Of a stretch of 64,000 nucleotides of DNA, positions 34,485-45,461 are shown one piece after another; the first letter of the stretch is position 1, and each line of letters starts with the position of its first letter. Both the position numbers and the translations under genes were made by a program. The notes beneath the pieces are model-generated. The model was not told where the DNA came from. It did not search any database and was given only the letters and a program-made list of their open reading frames with translations. This DNA is from Cyrtodaria siliqua. Lineage: Eukaryota > Mollusca > Bivalvia > Adapedonta > Hiatellidae. The DNA is taken from contig JAWPHD010006757.1 of assembly GCA_037043455.1 (NCBI GenBank), forward strand, positions 62,001 through 126,000, read 5' to 3'.

Positions 34485-35250
34485 GCCGCGGCATAGAGTG
34501 GAAGGATACATATGGACATGACCTACTCTTACGAACCAATATATTTCTATGGTCGGTTGAAGGGACTGGAGGCGTCATGGGAGTCCATCCAAATACGAAT
34601 ACAATCATAAACAAATATGTTTCAGATTCATATTCAACGTGAAAATGCACTAAACATGGACCGATTATCCTTACAATTTAATTATTGTTATTGAAATAGT
34701 TTGGTCTTGTAAACTCGATGATTCGGCTAGTTTTGTTCAATATATCATTATTAGTAATTCATACGATGCTCTGTGGTCCTTAACATTTTTTGTTATGAGG
34801 AAGAAGTACACGTTATTTGAATTATATATATAAATATATATGAGCAACTGTGGGAAATATATTCCATATTCAATTTTATACATTTATCATTCAGCAACAA
34901 ACGCAGCCGAATCATCAAGCTTAACAGACCGAACGTGTTCATTGATACTAATTAACCGGACGGTAACACGCAGCTTAGTGTTATGCATATGGACATTTCA
35001 AATGAAACTAAAGCTGACAATGACGGTTTTCATTTGTATTTTAATTGACACCAATCCCTCTTCTAGATCGCCCGAAATCCCTTTAACGTACTTGGTGGTT
35101 AGACACCGATACTCTAGATCGCCAGGTCTACGTCCCTATTCAACGGTGGCGGATATCGTAAGTGTATTGCCTAAAGACGTACTAGACAAACCCAGTGGTT
35201 TAAGCTCTTGATGGTCAGAGGCGAACGTGCTTTCCACTGGGTATTCCACT
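34485..35250. repeat. Family R repeat, second copy
   Basis: 34485-34625 and 34930-35250 match 24880-25240, separated here by about 300 bp of AT-rich sequence. ACGCAGCTTAGTGTTATGCA is identical in both. Confidence 0.75.
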
Positions 35251-36000
35251 ATTTAAATATATTGCAAACGTAAGTAAAACGTTTTCTAGTTGCTTCTCTT
35301 ACATCATTAGAGTAACTCCCTTTGTATTTTACTCACATAAAGGCGTGATAATGCGAACAATAAAATTGTTTTTCTTTACTCGCACGCAAAACTTAACAAG
35401 AAGTGGAATTGTTAGGCATTTCAGTATGATATTAAGGAATGTTTTCTTTTATTTTCACGCCTTTTAACTTAAGATCTCACTTAACAATTACTCCCTTATC
35501 CATCACAGTATGGATTGGTTGAGTATAACTGTGGCTCATTGATGCAATAACAAATATGCTCATTTTCACAAGACATGTCAACAGATTAAGGATAATTATA
35601 TGAATTTGTGTCAATAAACAGTTACAGACAATACAATGTTCAACATCAAGACTGTGTTTGACAATGAAGTTGTTCTGTGTTTTCCGAAATGGAGGAATAC
35701 CTAACTAGTTATAGTCAATACAATGTTCAACATCCAGACTGGGTTTGCCTATGAAGCTTTTCTGTCTTTTGCTAAATGGAGGAATACAATTCAGACAACC
35801 ACATGCTCATGTTGCAGTTTCCATGATCTTTGTGCCCAGGATACATTTCACATAAAGGCGGTCAAGATGAATCAATGGTACTATTTTTCATTTTCATTAG
35901 GAATAAATAGTTTCTTTATTTTCCTGCCGAATTAATATTATCCAACCATCCATTGCCTGTTGAAGTCATTTTCCATGTTGCGATTATGTTTTTAAAAGCA
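35251..36000. other. No gene seen; ~90-bp tandem duplication
   Basis: ACAATACAATGTTCAACATC...GAAATGGAGGAATAC (35630-35700) repeats at 35716-35790 with changes. The rest is unique AT-rich DNA. Confidence 0.5.
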
Positions 36001-36006
36001 CTACTT

Positions 36007-36215
36007 TCGAGGGCTACGACGCCATAAACTTAACAATACCGGGGATAAGAACAGGTTTGCCGTTAAAGAATAGAACTGTGTTATTCGGTTCGTGTTTGTG
36101 ACTTTCACGGTGCAAATACTTTCCCATTCTTCGATCAATGTGGCACGAAAGAAACATGTTTATTATTTCAGACAGGTTTGGATATTGTTGATGTTGTGTT
36201 TTTTTAGATCAGACT
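36007..36215 (-). pseudogene. Copy 3 of the conserved segment
   Basis: Minus strand: QQYPNLSEIINMFLSC, MGKYLHRESHKHEPNNTVLF, PVLIPGIVKFMAS, stop. An in-frame TGA lies just upstream of KKTQHQQ. Best-preserved 3' end of the four copies; offset about 3,240 bp from copy 1. Confidence 0.55.
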
Positions 36216-36394
36216 ATCTTGAGTTAAGAAACTTAAATGATCGTCGATAGTGTTCAACATCGAGGTGTCATTGCATTGTCATTTGATCCCATTTGTCTCC
36301 ATACAAAGACCTAAAATACATATCAGTCAAATTATCTCTGTTCCTGCTGTGGAAACATTCAGGTTAAAACAGCCTTTCATGGAAGAAACAACTT

Positions 36395-36520
36395 CTCCGT
36401 TGGATGACGTCCCTTTATACGACTGATTCACGTACTACTCCGTTGGATGACGTCCCTTTATACGACTGATTCACGTACTACTCCGGTGAATGACGTCCCT
36501 TTATATGACTGATTCACGTA
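36395..36520. repeat. 43-bp minisatellite, second block
   Basis: Three units matching 33010-33205. Confidence 0.9.
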
Positions 36521-37290
36521 CTTGTCACTTTCGCTTTCTTATCTATGTAAATTAATCTTAAACAACTCAGATACAGATTTAGCAATGTCCCCAACACATT
36601 ATTCGGATGAATCAAACTTAAACATGATAACAAGCAATGAAAATTGTGCTTTTTGTACCGTAGTTAAGGCATGGAAACGGTCTGATTTAGGCACTATTTG
36701 ACTCTACACTACGGAGGCATACATCCTTTGGTGCAATTAAACATCGATTCACTTTCGTATAAGCACCCTACTTTTGATGAGTTTGATATGTATTGATCCC
36801 GATAAACAGACCATTTATTATGGTCAAGTTAAGAAACATATTTCCAGCACAGAGGTAAAGAGATAAAACTCTATTATTGTTGACTTGTTTTCATAGAAAG
36901 CTGCGCCCCGTTATGTATATGCATCTTATGTTCCTATTTAATCAGTGTTGGCATGGCAGATGGTGTCATTTATCCTACCAGTCAGTCTGATCATAAAACG
37001 TAATATGTTGCAGCATATATAGGATTTGGGGTCAAGCTAAACGTCAGTTTTTCCGCGATACTTGCCTTGTAATATAAACAATCAGGACTAGCATTGATAT
37101 AACTCCACGCTCGGCATGTAGGAAACTTGTTTGGGGTTTGGAGGTTTTTATATGTTATTTTGTATATCATTACAAGCCGCGGCACAAAAAGGAAGGATAC
37201 ATATGAATCAGGGAACATGTCCTACTCCTACGAACCCATATATTTATATGGTCTCTTAAAGGGACTGGAGGCGTCCTTTGGTTCAATTAC
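36521..37290. repeat. Right copy of duplicated block
   Basis: Matches 33215-33400 and 34225-34480 in pieces (CTATTTAATCAGTG, GATGGTGTCATTTATCCTAC) and then family R text at 37185-37290. Minus-strand GNMFLNLTIINGLF at 36775-36845 resembles GNMLLNLNIIEDLY at 38580-38645. Confidence 0.65.
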
Positions 37291-37334
37291 AAATTGATTC
37301 ACTTTCGTGTTTGTGTGATGACGCGGGTCGTTAG

Positions 37335-37592
37335 CGTCTCCGTGGCCGAATGGTTAACGACGTTGCGTTGTAAATCTTCGCCTCTCACCGCTGCGGGTTC
37401 GAATCCCACTGGGAGCTCGACTTGTAAGTGGGGAGGTGTCGATTCTTAAGGATGGCGGGAGGTGTGCAGTACTGGTTAGATCTACCCAGGAAAAGTGGGT
37501 GCTCTGCCTCCACCACAAAAAAATGAACGTCATATATAACCTTGGATGTGTTGAAAATTACGTAAAACACCATACAAACAAACAAACGTAGT
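37335..37592 (+). mobile_element. SINE family A, fullest copy
   Basis: Head with A box (TGGCCGAATGGTTAACG) and B box (GGGTTCGAATCCC), resembling a Ser/Leu-type tRNA. The body contains AGGTGTCGATTCTTAAGGAT and CTGCCTCCACCACAAAAA, and the tail GTGTTGAAAATTACGTAA then CAAA repeats. It interrupts sequence that is continuous in the paralogue near 33440-33500, confirming insertion. Confidence 0.85.
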
Positions 37593-37599
37593 CTATTCA

Positions 37600-38017
37600 T
37601 GCGACGTCACGACACATTTGTTGTTACATTGCTCTGCATATGTAGCAGGGCCTCTCTGGACCACTGTACAGCTTCCTGAATTTTCTTAAAAGTCTTAACT
37701 TTGTGAAACTTTATGTCTGTTGCTCGAACTATACTGCAAAAAACACGGAGTCGACCTATTGGCATTTGTTTTTAGATGTCCATATTTTGTAGAGACCCTG
37801 CTGTAAGGGTCCATTTCACTTTCATTTTCAAATGTATCATTACCCAGTATTATATTCTCAGATATGGGCTCAAACACATACAGGCATATCCAAACCTGTA
37901 TGAAATCATAAACTAGTTCCATTCCTGTAACCTGGAACAAAAAAAAACGAGAACATATTTGCACATTGTAAGAAATAAACAGGAACCGAATGACAGTTAT
38001 TTGTTTTTTAAGCGCAA
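37600..38017 (+). pseudogene. Copy 4 of the conserved segment, broken, with flank
   Basis: 37628-37830 matches 33510-33700. Plus-strand QAYPNLYEIIN then a stop, and YLHIVRNKQEPN (37870-38000) match copy 2. An antisense ORF of 110 codons is a shadow. Confidence 0.5.
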
Positions 38018-38325
38018 GAACGTTCAAATCGTTGCTCGCAATGAAAATAACTGTTTAGTGAGAACGTTCAGATCGTTGCTCGCAATGAAAATAACTGTTT
38101 AGTGAGAACGTTCAGATCGTTGCTCGCAATGAAAATAACTGTTTAGTGAGAACGTTCCTACCGTTGCTCGCAATGAAAATAACTGTTTAGTGAGAACGTT
38201 CAGATCGTTGCTCGCAATGAAAATAACTGTTTAGTGAGAACGTTCCTACCGTTGCTCGCAATGGAAATAACTGTTTAGTGAGAACTTTCCAACCGTTGCT
38301 CGCAAGGGAAATAACTGTTTAGTGA
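38018..38325. repeat. 44-bp tandem repeat (~7 units)
   Basis: Units with CGTTGCTCGCAATGAAAATA and CTGTTTAGTGAGAACGTT. Present once in the paralogue near 33915, so it expanded after the duplication. Confidence 0.95.
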
Positions 38326-38345
38326 AACCTTAATCAGACAGCATC

Positions 38346-38885
38346 TCAATATAAAAAAGTGTGTTTTTTATTGTAACATTTGTTATTTATACATTTAGAC
38401 ATGTGTATGTCGTTGCAAATTGTCGCTAAACACAATGTATCACACTCGTCCAGGAATTCAGTCATTGTTTGCACATTGTTTGGAAGTCCATTTATCGTGG
38501 CAAAACCGACTCTTTTGCAGAGTTTAGTGGGAGCATCGAGTGTGTCCCTTTCCAGAATCTGCGGATACTTTTCGGGAATTTGATATGTATTGTTCCCGAG
38601 ATACAGATCCTCTATTATGTTCAAGTTAAGAAGCATATTACCAGTACAGAAGTTAAGAGATGATCATCCCGATTTTTGTTGACTTGTTTTCATAAAAATC
38701 TGCATCCAGTTACTAGTATATGCTACGGTCTCATTGCGAATTTCCAGCTTCCATTGATAGAAGAAGACCGTAGGTGAACCTCCGGGTAATTTTCTAGCAC
38801 GGGCGGGCACATTGGTAAAACGAACCATCGACGCTGGAAAGCTTCCTCGCATAAATATTCCTGGTCCAATGAGGCTGGAACTCAC
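38346..38885 (-). pseudogene. Unrecognised protein frame with one internal stop
   Basis: One minus-strand frame runs from 38885 to 38346, broken by a single TGA at about 38664-38662. It reads KLEIRNETVAYTSNWMQIF, then after the stop GNMLLNLNIIEDLYLGNNTY, QILERDTLDAPTKLCKRVGF, NGLPNNVQTMTEFLDECDTL, and Cys-containing text to the end. Paralogous pieces at 36775-36845 and 34060-34240 keep the protein pattern, which supports a coding origin. No known domain recognised. Plus-strand ORFs at 38380 and 38469 are shadows. Confidence 0.5.
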
Positions 38886-39750
38886 AGTGGTGAGGGGCGA
38901 GTGATTTCAAGTCAGATACTGTAAACGCTCGCCCAAGGACGCTTGTCCTGAAATTTGGCTGAAAACACAAAACACGATTCGTGTATGGATCATGTATTAA
39001 TGGTATTTATAAAATTCAATTGCATGTATTCTAAGTGTGTTTTATTCTTCAAAAAATGACATCTTTAAGTAATCTTCTGAATATTCAATTCTAAACTATT
39101 TCGTTATGTGATGAATCAAAACAATCTGTAAAACCCCGAGAAACGGTAATATTATCACTTGTAAAAATAAAACCGATTGTCTCTGTTTCGTAAACTTTAT
39201 CTACAAAGAGTATATCACGCCCTCTAGCCCCGGATTGAACTCAATATTTAAAATGTCAATAGCACGAAAATTTCAGCCATCCCGAAGACGGAATGCATGT
39301 GACGGTAAACATGGAATCTTAAATGTGATATTTTCATTCCAACGGTGTACGACCCCAGTTTCTAAGAAAACGCTTTGCCATAAACGAGAACACAATGTGC
39401 GAAATAAACAAAATGGATTTTAGTTGGGAGTAGAGGTTATGAAGCCTGCGTATCACAAGTAACAGTCAAAAGACTAAATAACGTATATTCTTGTGCACAG
39501 TTGAAAACAGTTCGCGCTGATGTTCTTAAGAAAAACATTTGTCTGGGAGCTTTGCTTTAAAGAGGCTCTGTCCCTATCGTTAGGTCCAACAAATGATAAA
39601 GAGGATTATGAAACAATGTGATACGATTATACCCGTTGTTGTTAAGTCAATACTGAAAATGGGATCAACTGGAAGCAAGCAAACACAAACAAGAGAGAAA
39701 TGTAGCAGACTCGGTTTTATTGAGTCTGATCATAACAGGTTATGTAGATG
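38886..39750. other. No gene seen
   Basis: Unique DNA; the 62-codon ORF at 39235 has no motif. Confidence 0.4.
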
Positions 39751-39751
39751 T

Positions 39752-39850
39752 AGAGTAGTGGAGCGCTGTGGTCTAGTGGTTGAGCGTTGGACCCATGATA
39801 CAAAAGTCGTGGGTTCGATCCCCACCATAACCATATGTAAGCTTGACAGA
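39752..39850 (+). mobile_element. tRNA-derived SINE or tRNA-like fragment (family D)
   Basis: A-box-like GTGGTCTAGTGGTTGAGCG and B-box GTGGGTTCGATCCCCACC are spaced as in a tRNA, but the acceptor and anticodon arms do not pair. AT-rich tail follows. Read as a SINE head, not a tRNA gene. Confidence 0.6.
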
Positions 39851-39859
39851 TACACGTAA

Positions 39860-40144
39860 ATATACTAACAAAAATGATGTTGATGATGATTGTCTAGACA
39901 GCAAAACAGGAAATATTTAATGATGTTTTAAGAATAATTAGACAGACCGCCAACAATAGTCCAAACAAAGATGTTTTTGAAAAGTTCAGTACGCGAGTGA
40001 GTTAGCCCCCTTTTTCTTAAAACATGCATTTTGGCCATAAAAACAAATTAAATCTACGAAATTTACAGAAATTTGTCCGAGACAATATTCTCTATATGTT
40101 CCTTACTAAAGATATCACAAAACAACATAGCCCAGATTGTGTAG
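39860..40144. other. No gene seen
   Basis: AT-rich unique sequence. Confidence 0.35.
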
Positions 40145-40560
40145 ATGGCAGCTTTTGTTATCAACATCCATCAAATTACTCCCATTAACATTTCCATATC
40201 ATCCACAAAAGAGTGTTGCTTGGCAAATTTGAAACTGTTTAATGGGATATTGAGTACTCGCTGAAGTGTGCTTACAAACATCCCACATTGTTTTATTAAA
40301 ACGCTGTTTAAGCTTTTATACGCCCTCAAAAACTGGCCTATGGAATTAACAGCAAAATAGTCGGAAGTTTCTTTTTTGTTCAGTACATGTAGTTGTGGCA
40401 ATGGCTTAAGCGGTATTCTACTGTGAATCCACACCGATTGGGATTGATGATCCCGGTCGGAAAACTCAGACTTTCGCAGTATCATTCGCAATTGTTTAGT
40501 AATTGAGTACTGACATTCGTTTAACGACAACACAGGTCTATTTCTTGTACCAAATGACAA
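40145..40560 (-). pseudogene. Unidentified coding-like frame with a second genomic copy
   Basis: A 129-codon minus frame (40560-40171). It contains LPQLHVLNKKETSDYF, VNSIGQFLRAYKSLNSVLIK and a short acidic end. Sequence at 12172-12440 is a diverged copy of its lower part, so this is a repeated element or a duplicated gene fragment. No domain recognised. A possible start or acceptor lies near 40560. I cannot say whether it is expressed. Confidence 0.4.
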
Positions 40561-41289
40561 TCATGTTTTTAATTAAAGCACAGTGTTTAATTCCATACAT
40601 CTAAATGCACTAAATGCACTAAACTATTGATACATTATGTACATCACTTTGATTGCAACAATTCAATTTAGTTGCTGACGCACGTAGACTGTGTAGAATG
40701 AGGATATGATATAACATCTATACTGTCGAAGTGTCAAACAGAGACAGCCATTGTTCAATTTAAACATTAAATGCATTCAAAGAGACAGTAAAAGTTAATA
40801 ATTAAAGCAGCTTGTAGTTGGAATTTAGTTATCATTTTACATTCTCAAATTAACCATTAATCAAAGATATACAATAGGGCTCAATCTCTCCTAGAGTATG
40901 TTCTAAAATAAATTGAAACAGCCAATAGTTTCGGACAAACAGTCCATTGCTTACAATGTACAAGCGTACAGGTTTAACTTGTTAAAAGGTTTATCAAAAG
41001 AGGTTATGCCCTTATCATTTTGCAACGCACTACATGCTTGTTGGTGGACCCGTTTACAGTTCGCCACTATGCTTTCCTGATGACCGGACGGGCTGTCGAC
41101 CCTATGATGACGTCTACCTAAATCCCTAAAGGACGATCACGTTTGATGTTTGTCTGCAATCTTGTCTTGTCGTGCCCTCAATGGTTTTTTCTCTTGTTGC
41201 TCTGGCTTCTGCCAAGTCACTGGGTACCTGCTTTGTGGCTTTCTAGGCTATTGTTTGTTTTGTATTTATATACACACGAGCATATTTTT
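40561..41289. other. No gene seen
   Basis: Unique DNA to about 41040, then moderately GC-rich sequence leading into family T. ORFs of 78-84 codons at 41143-41397 are hydrophobic but overlap the repeat and look accidental. Confidence 0.4.
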
Positions 41290-41615
41290 GTTTTACTTAT
41301 ATTGCCTATTAATGCTGCCTTGTTGGTTAGAGAACAGTTCATGGCGGGGATTTCTTTATTTACAGCGTCCCGTTTTATTGGGATGATAGTAGGGTAAGTG
41401 TGAGGTTTGGTGCATCCTAGAACCTGGTTTAAACCCCCAGCGGTCTGTTTTGTCACTGACTGTTCCAAGGAGGTAGCGCTATGGTCAACCCTCGTGTGTT
41501 TGTGATGTATTATCTTGCCTTTTATTCATCTGTTTATATAGTTGTTCATTGTTTCTTTGTGTGTATAAGTTTGTGTGGTTGACTGTCGTCCTTGAATGCT
41601 ACTTTTTTGTTCGAT
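41290..41615 (-). repeat. Interspersed repeat, family T (inverted copy)
   Basis: Reverse of 14024-14240 and 27655-27885: CCCCCAGCGGTCTG, GTCACTGACTGTTCCAAGG, GGTTGACTGTCGTCCTTGAA. It is the copy that links the two ends of the family. Confidence 0.75.
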
Positions 41616-41649
41616 TTGTATGCCCCACGAAAGGATATAGTTATCGCAC

Positions 41650-42640
41650 CATCCATCCGTCAGTCCTCAGTTCGTGTCCGGACTGTACCTTCAAGACCAA
41701 TGCATTGATTTTTAATTAACTTGGCACAAGTAATTACCATAACAAGACGATGTGTCGCGCGCAAAAGCCAGGTGCGTACCTCAAAAGTCAAGGTCACTCT
41801 TGCAGTTCATAGGTCAAAAACAGGTACGCAATTTCGTGTCCGGACCGTAACGTCACAACCCCTGCAGGGATTTTTAAATAAATTGGCACAAGTGATCATC
41901 ATAACAAGACGATGTGTCGCGCGCAATACCCAGGTCCGTACCTCAAAGGTCAAGGTCACACTTGCAGTTCGTAGGTCAATTACAGGTACGCATTTTCGTG
42001 TCCGGACCGTGTCACAAACTTATAGGGATTTTTAAATAACTTGGCACAAGTGATCACCATAACAAGACAATGTGTCGCGCGCAAATCCCAGGTCCGCACC
42101 TCAAAGGTCAAGGTCACACTGACAGTTCATAGGTCAAAACATGTATGCAATTTCGTGTGCGGACCGTAAAGTCCCCACCCCTGCAGTGATTTTTAAATAA
42201 TTTGGCGCAAGTGATCACCTCACCATAACAAGACGATGTGTCGCCCGCAAAACCCAAGTCTTCAAGGTCAAGGTCACACTTGGAAGTCAAAAGTAAAATC
42301 GTGTCCTGTCAATAACTCTGGCATTCATGGACGGATTTTCAAATAACTTGGCGTAAGTGCTAACCACAACAAGACGATTTGTCGCGCACAAAATCCAGGT
42401 TTGTGGCGCCAAGGTCAATGTCACACTTAGAGGTCAAAGGTCAAATCGTGTCATGTCAATAACTTTTGCATTCCTGGACGGATTTTCAAATAACTTGGTA
42501 CAAGTGCTCATCACAACCAAACGACTTGCCGCGCACAAAATCCAGGTCCGTGGCTCCAAGATCAAGGTCATACTTAGAGGTCAAAGGTCAATTCGGGGTC
42601 ATTTGTCACTTACAGTGATATTTCTTGTTAAAATTACTTT
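41650..42640. repeat. ~150-bp tandem repeat (6 units)
   Basis: ACAAGACGATGTGTCGCGCG or variants at 41752, 41904, 42062, 42228, 42368 and about 42516. Each unit also has CTTGGCACAAGTGATCA and a TCAAGGTCA-type motif. Units are well diverged, so old. ORFs of 104-108 codons follow the repeat. Confidence 0.9.
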
Positions 42641-42740
42641 TATTATGTCCGACTTCGTATTGAGAGGTTTACACAATATATGACATCAGTAAGATTTAGC
42701 CCAGATGTATCTGTATTAACTCCAATAATATCTAGCAAGT

Positions 42741-43109
42741 CCTATCTTCTATAACGATAATCTCAAAATTGGTGGGAATGCTATTTTCATTCAGTCATGG
42801 TATAACAAAGGCATATTTCTTATAAATGATTTAGTTAAAGACAATGGAGACTTCTACTCAGAACTAGAATTTAAGGAGATGTACCATGTTAGAACAAATG
42901 TTATTCAATATAATGGAATAGTTGTATCAATTAAAGGGTATGCCGTTAAACAAAATATTAAAAAGTTCCATAAAAAGATACAGAATCTATTAATATTAGC
43001 TAATATTACACTTCCAACTAACAACACCAAAGGAACCAAAAACATGTATCATTATGACCGCTCTGTGTATGTGAGTGTGGTGGTGGGTCGGTGGGCAGGG
43101 GGGAGGTAA
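42741..43109 (+). pseudogene. LINE (non-LTR retrotransposon) ORF2 C-terminal fragment
   Basis: The frame reads PIFYNDNLKIGGNAIF, then SWYNKGIFLINDLVKDNGDF, EFKEMYHVRTNVIQYNGIV. The pattern N-x-x-I/L-K-I-G-G ... W-x-x-K-G-I-x-x-I-N-D-L ... G-x-F is the region downstream of reverse transcriptase in many invertebrate LINE ORF2 proteins. Only this piece remains; the reverse transcriptase core is absent. It runs into simple sequence after about 43050. Confidence 0.7.
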
Positions 43110-43119
43110 ATTCAGTCAA

Positions 43120-43545
43120 ATATAAATAAAATGTAATGATTTTGGGAATATCATTATAATTTGCTCCAGGGTTACCATGGGATAGGGGTCAAAAGTTCAA
43201 ATACACAAATACCCTAAACATTTTTTATTCATTTACAGTATCATACATGTATACAGAAAAGCATAAATAATACTATTTCTGATCCGAGTATCAACGAACG
43301 ATCAAAACAATTGCATGTAAAATGGATACAGGGTTAAAGGGAATTGGCCTGTGTGAAGAAAAGGTGGGTATTTTGCGAATATAAATAAAATGTAATGATT
43401 TTGGGAATATCATTATAATTTGCTCCAGGGTCACCATGGGACGCTGGGATAAGGGTCAAAAGTTCAAATACACAAATACCCTAAACATTTTTCATTCATT
43501 TACAGTATCATACATGTATACAGAAAAGCATGAATAATACTATTT
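43120..43545. repeat. ~265-bp tandem duplication
   Basis: AATGATTTTGGGAATATCAT ... AAGGTGGGTATTTTGCGA is present at about 43130-43378 and again from 43390; the second copy is split by the SINE at 43559 and resumes at 43989. Confidence 0.85.
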
Positions 43546-43558
43546 CTGAGCTGAGTAT

Positions 43559-43975
43559 TGAATTGAATTGAATTGGGGTTTTAAGGCGCACCAACAAATG
43601 AAAAGGTTATATGGTGCCTAAAAGGCATGAACATGCCAGGCTCATCTTCCATGTACATCGAGATAAAATATGGAAAATGGGCCTAGAACCTTCTCACCCT
43701 GAACTGCAGAGTTGCTGCAAATTCTATCGTAGGAACTCCATTTACGCTGGAGCCACGTTATTGTTTTTCTGCCACTGCTCTTTTGATGCGAGCGAGATGG
43801 CACCTGAAACAATGCAGGGATCATGACGAAGACCTTTAATGAACATGAACAAAAATGATAAAATGAACATGAATTTGGGGGGATTCTACCACTCTGCCTA
43901 TCCCTCCAAAGGGATCTGCAGTGGCCCTATTCTTTGCCCCGTGACCAAACGGGGCCCCCGAGAACCACACGGGGG
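43559..43975 (-). mobile_element. SINE-like element, family E, with 13-bp target duplication
   Basis: Flanked by CTGAGCTGAGTAT at 43546-43558 and 43976-43988. Read on the minus strand it begins with a GC-rich hairpin-forming head (CCCCCGTGTGGTTCTCGGGG) and ends in (AATTC)n. It matches 9896-10249 and 45060-45449. Short ORFs on both strands are not supported. Confidence 0.9.
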
Positions 43976-44062
43976 CTGAGCTGAGTATCAACGAACGATC
44001 AAAACAATTGCATGTAAAATGGATACAGGGTTAAAGGGAATTGGCCTGTGTGAAGAAAAGGT

Positions 44063-44385
44063 GGGTATTTTGCGATGGCTAGTTTATATTTTTAAAAAGC
44101 GTCCAATTCAAAATTAACTTTTTACTAAATACTAATCTTCTGAACTAAACTGCTGAGCTGCTCTCAGTCTGTTTCTATACTGCCAAATATTGTTCCAAAG
44201 GCTACCCCACTAAAACGTGGGTATTTTGCGATGGCGCGCCGTCGAATTCGTTCTAGTTTATATTTTTAAAAAGCATTAAATTCAAAATTAACTTTTTACT
44301 AAATACTAAACTGCTGAGCTGCTACCAGAGTCTGTTTATATACTGCCAAAGATTGTTCCAAAGGCTTCCCCACTAAAACATTACA
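44063..44385. repeat. ~155-bp tandem duplication
   Basis: GTGGGTATTTTGCGATGGC starts each copy (44063 and 44217) and CCCCACTAAAAC ends each. The second copy has an extra GCGCCGTCGAATTCG. Confidence 0.85.
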
Positions 44386-45047
44386 ATGAGAACAGTCCAC
44401 ATCTCATCATAAATGACTTTGCATAAGCAATTTGCATAAATGGTAAACATATTTACATCCATTTTAATTTTAGTTGTTCTTCAAGGCCAAATCAATAATA
44501 AACATGAAATGCAACATGTAAACATTGAGATATAGGTAACAGTTCCAACAATGTATAATGGCTGGAAGTTAAGAAATCATACATAGATACATGTAAGACT
44601 CAATTAAGCATACAAATCTAAGATTAGCACAATTTAAAACACAGCTCTTGAGTACTTTAATACACACCTTTAAATGTCCTAAAATCGGCAAATAAAATCA
44701 GCGACCATTCACACATACGCATAATCTTAGTTATTTACAGTTTAAAATTAAACAGCCAGTGTAAATCATACAGACATCAGCCTTGGCAAATCTTGCACAT
44801 GTCACATGGTACCATCTGTTCATTCATTTCAAACTTTATTTTTTGTCTATCCGACATTAACAAGCATTTAATAAAATAACATGAGCTATGAATAGCTATT
44901 TATCGACATACAATAAGTAATGATATGACATACATTACATTATGAGATATATATACAAGCTGTAAAAGAACACACACTTACATTATTTTAGAAGCAATAC
45001 TTAATCATCAGTGCCGATCCTGCACATGGTGAGCCATACAAGGTATA
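44386..45047. other. No gene seen
   Basis: AT-rich. GATCCTGCACATGGTGAGCC near 45016 and GATCTTGAACGTGGCGATG near 45749 may be old copies of one repeat. Confidence 0.4.
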
Positions 45048-45059
45048 AGAGACAATATA

Positions 45060-45449
45060 ATTGAATTGGGGTTTTAAGGCGCACCAACACATGAAAAGGT
45101 TATATGGCGCCTAACAGGCATGAACATGCCTTGCTCATCTTCTATGAACATTGAGATAAAATATGGAAAATGGGCCTAGAACCTTCTCACCCTGAACTGC
45201 AGAGTTGCTGCAAATTCTATCGTAGAAACTCCATTTACGCTGGAACGATGTTATTGTTTTTCTGCCACTGCTCTTTTGATGTGAGCGAGATGGAACCTGA
45301 AACAATGCAGGAATCATGATGAAGACCTTTAATGAACATGAACAAAAAAGGATAAAATGATCATGAATTTGGGGGGATCTACCGCTCTGCCTACCCCTCC
45401 AAAGGGATCTGCAGTGGCCCTATTCTTTGCCCCGTGACCAAACTAGGCT
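45060..45449 (-). mobile_element. SINE-like element, family E, with 12-bp target duplication
   Basis: Flanked by AGAGACAATATA at 45048-45059 and 45450-45461. About 90% like the 43559 copy by eye, but lacking its terminal GC-rich head segment, so slightly 5'-truncated. Confidence 0.9.
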
Positions 45450-45461
45450 AGAGACAATATA

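Noticed and set aside
39752..39830. A functional tRNA gene
   Set aside because: Acceptor and anticodon stems do not pair.
41143..41397. Hydrophobic 84-codon ORF as a membrane protein
   Set aside because: Overlaps the family T repeat; two overlapping frames look equally hydrophobic because of T-rich codons.
43611..43826. ORFs on both strands repeated at 45135-45317
   Set aside because: Both lie inside the family E retroposon; similarity reflects the repeat, not a protein.
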